Below are positions 59,860 through 64,000 of a stretch of DNA of 64,000 nucleotides, piece after piece. Numbering within the stretch: the first letter of the stretch is position 1; each line of letters opens with the position of its first letter. The position numbers were made by a program, and so were the translations under genes. This stretch comes from Streptomyces diastatochromogenes (GTDB taxonomy: Bacteria; Actinomycetota; Actinomycetes; Streptomycetales; Streptomycetaceae): the NCBI RefSeq assembly GCF_002242805.1, contig NZ_MCGQ01000017.1, positions 124,001 through 188,000 of the forward strand. The letters run 5' to 3'. The notes under the pieces were generated by a model. The model had not been told where the DNA came from. It made no database searches and worked only from the letters and a program-made list of their open reading frames with translations.

Positions 59860-60384
59860 TCACGTTCCGTCCTGGCCCGCGCGGACCACCACCGCCACCG
59901 TCTTCACGGCCCCGCTGTGCTCGAAGTGCAAGGTGAACTCGACGAGATCACCGGACTGCCAGCCCGCCTTCGTCGGCACGATCACGTCGAGGCTGGTCGG
60001 GGACATGGCAAGGCTGTCGCCGGCCGGGACGGCGGCCGAGGACACCGTCTTCGCGGAGGCCGAGCCGGCGCCGGTCATGCGGTGGCGGCTCAGCGTGAGG
60101 GCGCCGTCGGCCGCCTCGGCGGACGTCACCTTCAGCAACCGGTCCGCCGAGCCTCCGCTGTTGGTGATCCGGAAGAAGGCCGCCGTGTCCCGGTTGTCGC
60201 CGTAGGGCAGGAGCACCCGGCTCTCGCTCACCGCGATACGGGCCGGGCTGCCCGCGCTGCCGTACGCGGTCCACATGCTCAGACCGCCGAGTGCGAGGCC
60301 GCCTGCGGCGACGGGCGCGAGCGCGGCGAGCAGGGTGTCGGTGAGCCTGCGGCGGGTGGGGCGCCAGAGGGCCTGGTCAGTCAT
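59860..60384 (-). CDS. PCu(A)C-family copper chaperone
   Basis: 174 residues. An N-terminal membrane helix/signal (LLAALAPVAAGGLALGG), then the PCuAC domain: TAAFFRITNSGGSADRLL, the His/Met pair in LSRHRMTGAG and the later Met/His cluster around DSLAMSPTSL. These proteins carry Cu(I) outside the membrane and feed it to cytochrome oxidase or other cupro-enzymes. ATG 60384 is preceded by GGGAGGCGCACCCG, part of a 74-bp duplication. It is downstream of the CopA-type ATPase in the same transcription direction. Confidence 0.85.
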   Translation of the reverse strand: MTDQALWRPTRRRLTDTLLAALAPVAAGGLALGGLSMWTAYGSAGSPARIAVSESRVLLPYGDNRDTAAFFRITNSGGSADRLLKVTSAEAADGALTLSRHRMTGAGSASAKTVSSAAVPAGDSLAMSPTSLDVIVPTKAGWQSGDLVEFTLHFEHSGAVKTVAVVVRAGQDGT

Positions 60385-60385
60385 C

Positions 60386-60524
60386 GGGTGCGCCTCCCGG
60401 CGGCGGGCAAAAACGGCCAAGGGCTGCGGATCATCGGGCACCCGCTCCCGGCAGCGGGCGGGCGCACCACCCGGCGGCGGGCAAAAACTGCCAAGAGCCA
60501 CCCGTCATCGGATACCCCTCCCCG
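60386..60524. repeat. 74-bp direct duplication between CopA and PCuAC genes
   Basis: Copies begin at 60386 and 60460; the core CCCGGCGGCGGGCAAAAAC is identical at 60397 and 60471. The left copy holds the PCuAC ribosome-binding site, the right the last codons and stop of the P-type ATPase gene. Confidence 0.75.
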
Positions 60525-62772
60525 CCCCGCGCGACGGCTGCCACGCCCGCAGTCGCAGGCTGTTCGTGACCACCAGCACCGAGCTGGCCGACATGGCCGC
60601 CGCCGCGAGCATCGGGTTGAGCAGGCCGACCATGGCCAGGGGGACGGTGACGACGTTGTAGCCGAAGGCCCAGAGGAGGTTGGCGCGGATCGTGGCGAGG
60701 GTGCGGCGGGCGAGGCGGATCGCGTCGGCGAGGGCTTCGATGTCGCCGCGTACGAGGGTGACGTCGGCTGCGCCGATGGCGACGTCCGTGCCGCTGCCCA
60801 TGGCGATGCCCAGGTCGGCACCGGCCAGGGCGGCGGCGTCGTTCACGCCGTCGCCGACGACCGCGACCCGGTAGCCCTGTTCGCGCAGGTCCCGGACGAG
60901 GGCGGCCTTGTCCTCGGGTGTGCGGCGGGCGTGCACCTCGTCGATGCCCAGGGCGGAGGCGACGGCCCGGGCGGGTGCCTCGCGGTCGCCGGTGGCGAGT
61001 ACGGGGCGGACACCGAGGCGTCGTAGGCGGTCGACTGCCCGGTAGCTGCCGGGGCGTACGACGTCGCCGATCTCGATCAGGGCTTCCGTCACTCCGTCCA
61101 CGCGGACCAGTACGGGGGTGTGGGCGGCGGCTTCGGCCAGCGGCAGGGCGTCCGCGAGGGTGGCGGGCAACTCGTCGTCCGGGGCGAGGACTTCGATCAG
61201 CCGGCCCTCGACCCGGCCGCGCACGCCCCGTCCCGGCAGGGCGCTGAACTCGGTCACGTCCGGCAGTCGCCGCTCGCCCAGTTCGCGCCGGGCGTGTGCG
61301 GAGATCGCCCGGCCGAGCGGGTGTTCCGAGCCCTGTTCGACGGCCCCCGCCAGGCGCAGGAGCGCGTCGCGGCCGAGGCCGTCCGGTACGGCGGTGACCC
61401 GGGCGACGCTCATGTGGCCGGAGGTGAGCGTGCCGGTCTTGTCGAGGACGACGGCGTCGAGGTGCTGGAGCCCCTCCAGCGCCTGTGGGCCGGTGACCAG
61501 GACGCCCAGTTGGGCGCCCCGGCCGGTCGCGGCCATCAGCGCGGTCGGGGTCGCGAGGCCCAGGGCGCAGGGGCAGGCCACGACCAGGACGGCCACGCAG
61601 GCCGTGATCGCCGCCTGTGGCTCGGCACCGGCGCCGAGCCAGAAGCCGAGGGTCGTGACGGCGAGCGCCAGCACGACGGGCACGAAGACACCGGCCACCG
61701 AGTCGGCCAGCCGCTGGGCGCGTGCCTTGCCGGCCTGGGCCTCGGTCACCAGGCGGGTGATACGGGCGAGTTGTGTGTCGGCGCCGACTGCCGTGGCCCG
61801 TACGAGCAGCAGTCCGCCGGCGTTGACGGCCGCGCCGACCACGGCCGAGCCCGGCCCGACCTCGACCGGCTCGCTCTCCCCGGTGACCAGGGACAGATCC
61901 ACGGCGGAACTGCCCTCCACCACCTCACCGTCGGTGGCGACCCGTTCGCCGGGCCGTACGACGAAGACCTGCCCGACCTGCAACTCCTCCAGCGGGATGA
62001 GCCGTTCGGCAGCACCGTCCCGTACGGCCACCTCCTTGGCGGCGAGCCGGGCCAGCGAGCGCAGGGCCGCCCCGGTGCCGCGCCGGCCGCGTGCCTCCAG
62101 GAAGCGGCCCGCCAGCACGAACAGCGGTACCCCTACGGCCGCTTCGAGGTAGATGTGCGCCACGCCGTCGGAGGCGGTGGGGACGAGCGTGAACGGCATC
62201 CGCATTCCGGGGTCGCCGGCTCCGCCTAGGAAGAGCGCGTACGTCGACCAGGAGAAGGAGGCCACGACGCCCAGCGAGACCAGCGTGTCCATGGTCGCCG
62301 TGGAGTGGCGCAGAGCGCGTACCGCACGCAGGTGGAAGGGCCAGGCGCCCCATACCGCCACGGGAGCGGCCAGCACGAAGCACAGCCACTGCCAGTTGCG
62401 GAACTGCAGGACGGGCGCCATCGACAGCACCAGGACGGGCAGCGCGAGCAACGCTGTCACCAGCAGTCGGTGGCGCTCCTGCCGGGCTTCCTCGCCCTCC
62501 TCGCCTGCCTCGTCCTCGTCTCGCCGTTGCTTCTTGGGCGGCTCGGGCAGGGCGGCCGTGTAGCCGGCCTTCTCGACTGTGGCGACGAGTTCCGCCGGGC
62601 TGACATCCGCCGGGTGACTGACCCGGGCCCGGCCTGTGGCCAGGTTGACGGTCGCCGTGACTCCGTCCAGCTTGCCGAGCTTCTTCTCCACGCGCTTCAC
62701 ACAGGCCGCGCAGGTCATGCCGCCGACGGTCAGATCCGTCGTCATCAGGACGGTCGCCGGTTCGGCGCTCAA
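60505..62772 (-). CDS. copper-transporting P-type ATPase
   Basis: 755 residues. An N-terminal heavy-metal-associated domain with GGMTCAACVKRVEKKLG, eight membrane segments, TGESEPVE actuator loop, the ion-binding CPC in VACPCALGLATPTAL, phosphorylation DKTGTLTSG, SEHPLGRAI nucleotide-binding HP, and GDGVNDAAAL hinge. All are intact for Cu(I) export (CopA type). I take the TTG at 62772, overlapping the stop of the upstream small gene, since GGGGGAGG lies six bases before it; ATG 62745 is the alternative. An acidic linker (DEDEAGEEGEE) follows the metal domain. It is translationally coupled to the small membrane protein. Confidence 0.95.
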   Translation of the reverse strand: MSAEPATVLMTTDLTVGGMTCAACVKRVEKKLGKLDGVTATVNLATGRARVSHPADVSPAELVATVEKAGYTAALPEPPKKQRRDEDEAGEEGEEARQERHRLLVTALLALPVLVLSMAPVLQFRNWQWLCFVLAAPVAVWGAWPFHLRAVRALRHSTATMDTLVSLGVVASFSWSTYALFLGGAGDPGMRMPFTLVPTASDGVAHIYLEAAVGVPLFVLAGRFLEARGRRGTGAALRSLARLAAKEVAVRDGAAERLIPLEELQVGQVFVVRPGERVATDGEVVEGSSAVDLSLVTGESEPVEVGPGSAVVGAAVNAGGLLLVRATAVGADTQLARITRLVTEAQAGKARAQRLADSVAGVFVPVVLALAVTTLGFWLGAGAEPQAAITACVAVLVVACPCALGLATPTALMAATGRGAQLGVLVTGPQALEGLQHLDAVVLDKTGTLTSGHMSVARVTAVPDGLGRDALLRLAGAVEQGSEHPLGRAISAHARRELGERRLPDVTEFSALPGRGVRGRVEGRLIEVLAPDDELPATLADALPLAEAAAHTPVLVRVDGVTEALIEIGDVVRPGSYRAVDRLRRLGVRPVLATGDREAPARAVASALGIDEVHARRTPEDKAALVRDLREQGYRVAVVGDGVNDAAALAGADLGIAMGSGTDVAIGAADVTLVRGDIEALADAIRLARRTLATIRANLLWAFGYNVVTVPLAMVGLLNPMLAAAAMSASSVLVVTNSLRLRAWQPSRGAGRGIR

Positions 62773-63017
62773 TGGTCGCCTCCCCCGTGCATGTCCATGT
62801 CTCCCGCGCCCCCCGTGTCCCCGCTCCCGCCGCCTTGCCCCGGGGTGCCGGTGCCGTGCATGCCGGGCGCGACCGGGCCGGCGGCGGACCCGACGGTGTA
62901 CGACACCGCGAACATCAGGGCCAGGAGCAGGAGGAAGCCACAGAGCGCGGGCGGGGGCGTCATCTTCCGCAGGGCCGCGCTCGCGCCCGCGGGGAGGGAT
63001 TGCCGGGACTCGTCCAT
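62769..63017 (-). CDS. small membrane protein with His/Met-rich tail
   Basis: 82 residues. One transmembrane segment (ALCGFLLLLALMFAVSYTVG) is followed by an extracytoplasmic tail rich in Gly, His and Met (APGMHGTGT; GDMDMHGGGDH), a likely copper or other metal-binding sequence. ATG 63017 follows GGAGACG. Its stop overlaps the CopA-type start (4 bases), so the two are coupled. It may hand copper to or sense it near the pump; inferred from composition and location. A hairpin lies upstream. Confidence 0.75.
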   Translation of the reverse strand: MDESRQSLPAGASAALRKMTPPPALCGFLLLLALMFAVSYTVGSAAGPVAPGMHGTGTPGQGGGSGDTGGAGDMDMHGGGDH

Positions 63018-63111
63018 CAACCGCGTCTCCAGGTCACGTCGTACGGCGTCGCTCAGATCGCGCCGTACCGATTCAGGGGTCGGACCGGCCGGGGGCCGAG
63101 TTCCGGAACAG

Positions 63112-63151
63112 GTGTGAGATGCCTGTCACACGAGAGACAGGCACCTCACAC
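63112..63151 (-). terminator. hairpin between ycnI and the small copper gene
   Basis: A 16-bp stem with one mismatch (GTGTGAG-A-TGCCTGTC against GACAGGCA-C-CTCACAC) and an 8-base loop, 22 bases past the YcnI stop. It would end the ycnI transcript before the downstream copper genes, or attenuate it. Confidence 0.65.
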
Positions 63152-63172
63152 ACACCGGCCGGGCAAGCCGGA

Positions 63173-63934
63173 TTACTCGCCCCGGGATCCCGCGGAGCGG
63201 CCCCGCACCACGGCGAAAGCCGCCGCGGCCAGGCCCAGCACGCCCACGATCAGGCCGGCGGCACCGAGCCCGCGGGCCGTCGAGTCACTGCTGGACGCGG
63301 TGGACTTGGAGCTGCCCGAGTTGTCCGAGCTGTTCGGCGCCGCCGAGGAGGCGGTCGAGGCGCCGCCGCCCTCGCTCTCCGCGCCCTTCGCCGTGAGCTT
63401 GAGGACCGGTGCCGGGTTCTCCGGCTCGTCCCCGCCCTGCTGGGCCTCCTCGATCCAGCGCACGGTCTTGCCGTCGGAGTACGTCTGGAGCGTCTTGAAG
63501 GTCAGCTGGTCGGTGTCGTCGGGCAGTTGACCGAAGGCGACGTTGAAGTCCTCGTAGTGGCCGGGGTCGATCTTGCCGCCGGTCCAGGTGATCTCGGAGA
63601 CCGCGTCGGTGATGGTGCCGTCGTCGGTCTTGACCGGGGTCTTGAGCTTCGTGTCGGTGACCTTGGCGGTCCAGCCGTCCTGCGGCGAGACGAGCACGCC
63701 GAGGACGGGGTGGTCGGTGGGCAGGAAGACCTGGACCTTGGTGGTGCTCGCGCCGTCCTCCTCGTTGGGGACGCGGAAGGTCAGTACGCCGTCCGTGGCG
63801 CCCTTGGCGTAGCTCTCCGGGTGGACGGTGACGTGCGCGGAGGCGATGCCCGCGCCGGCGAGGACGCCGGCTGCGGCGAGGGCGGTGACGGCCGCGGCGC
63901 GGCGCAGGGTGGTGCGGGTGCGTGTCGTGGACAT
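63173..63934 (-). CDS. YcnI-family copper-binding protein
   Basis: 253 residues. The signal peptide ends ...GIASA, leaving His as the first mature residue (HVTVHPES), matching the amino-terminal copper-binding histidine of YcnI. The DUF1775 domain follows (VPNEEDGASTTKVQVFLP; SEITWTGGKI). A Ser/Thr-rich linker and a C-terminal membrane helix (GAAGLIVGVLGLAAAAFAVV) plus GRSAGSRGE anchor it outside. ATG 63934. It heads a copper set of same-strand genes. Copper role is from the family plus the placement next to CopA and PCuAC. Confidence 0.92.
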   Translation of the reverse strand: MSTTRTRTTLRRAAAVTALAAAGVLAGAGIASAHVTVHPESYAKGATDGVLTFRVPNEEDGASTTKVQVFLPTDHPVLGVLVSPQDGWTAKVTDTKLKTPVKTDDGTITDAVSEITWTGGKIDPGHYEDFNVAFGQLPDDTDQLTFKTLQTYSDGKTVRWIEEAQQGGDEPENPAPVLKLTAKGAESEGGGASTASSAAPNSSDNSGSSKSTASSSDSTARGLGAAGLIVGVLGLAAAAFAVVRGRSAGSRGE

Positions 63935-64000
63935 GGGTGAGTGGATCTCCGTACCTGAGGAGGGATGTCGGGGTCAGATGACGTACGACATCCCCGCCGG

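Noticed and set aside
1..64000. CRISPR array
   Set aside because: No regularly spaced direct repeats with unique spacers were seen; the tandem repeats at 12.2-12.9 kb have no spacers.

Overview
High-GC chromosomal DNA with GTG and TTG starts, almost no TTA codons and genes for BldG, WblA, a Tad-type locus and a SulP-carbonic anhydrase fusion. This points to Streptomyces or a very close relative. From 1 to about 46 kb the gene order also parallels Mycobacterium tuberculosis Rv3646c-Rv3683 (topA, DEAD/DUF1998 helicase, Tad/Ssd cluster, HAD phosphatase, acs, marP, CoA Nudix, nth, crp, MBL hydrolase, RidA, paired ArsA/Get3-like ATPases, WhiB, class A PBP, metallophosphoesterase), so this part is conserved actinobacterial core. 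That comparison is from memory, not from a search.

Layout. 0-9.7 kb, all on minus: topA, a small membrane protein, a methyltransferase, a lipoprotein, the proton-pumping pyrophosphatase hppA, an RsbW-like anti-sigma factor and bldG. 9.8-12.2 kb, plus: an Hrq1/MrfA-like helicase. 12.3-17.5 kb, minus: a compact Tad-like operon (CpaE/Ssd, TadA, TadB, TadC, Flp-like pilin, two TadE-like proteins) whose last genes are flanked by tandem repeats. 18-30 kb: HAD phosphatase, degenerate Fic-like protein, CooC/MinD-like ATPase, deacetylase-like lipoprotein, SulP-carbonic anhydrase, acsA with a candidate DasR operator, nhaA, a holin-like membrane protein and an epoxide hydrolase-like enzyme. 30.7-46.2 kb: MarP-like protease, Nudix, nth, crp with a candidate Crp site, nucleotidyltransferase, MBL and Nudix pair, RidA and DUF4177, two ArsA/Get3-like ATPases, wblA, class A PBP, YqeY, metallophosphoesterase, Pr6Pr-like membrane protein.

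46.3-51.6 kb is accessory. A tRNA-Pro(CGG) gene is followed 5.26 kb later by an exact 44-bp copy of its 3' part, the usual footprint of integration into a tRNA gene. The segment holds an ECF sigma factor with a CU044_5270-type membrane partner, a zinc-finger-like small protein, a SCO4226-type nickel-binding protein, an orphan Imm10 immunity protein, a second partial tRNA copy, a degenerate tRNA-Ser fragment and a 64-bp imperfect inverted repeat. I found no integrase, so it looks like a decayed element.

51.6-58.3 kb is accessory and partly decayed: three small exported peptides, a UTRA fragment, an MmyB-type regulator facing a truncated carboxymuconolactone decarboxylase, a frameshifted cupin, an intact zinc alcohol dehydrogenase, an alpha/beta hydrolase, and a solitary PD-(D/E)XK nuclease-like protein. 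58.4-64 kb, minus: an exported repeat-type surface protein and a copper set (YcnI, His/Met-rich membrane protein, CopA-type P-ATPase, PCuAC chaperone).

Coordinates come from reading the sequence. Functional names come from motif recognition, not database searches.
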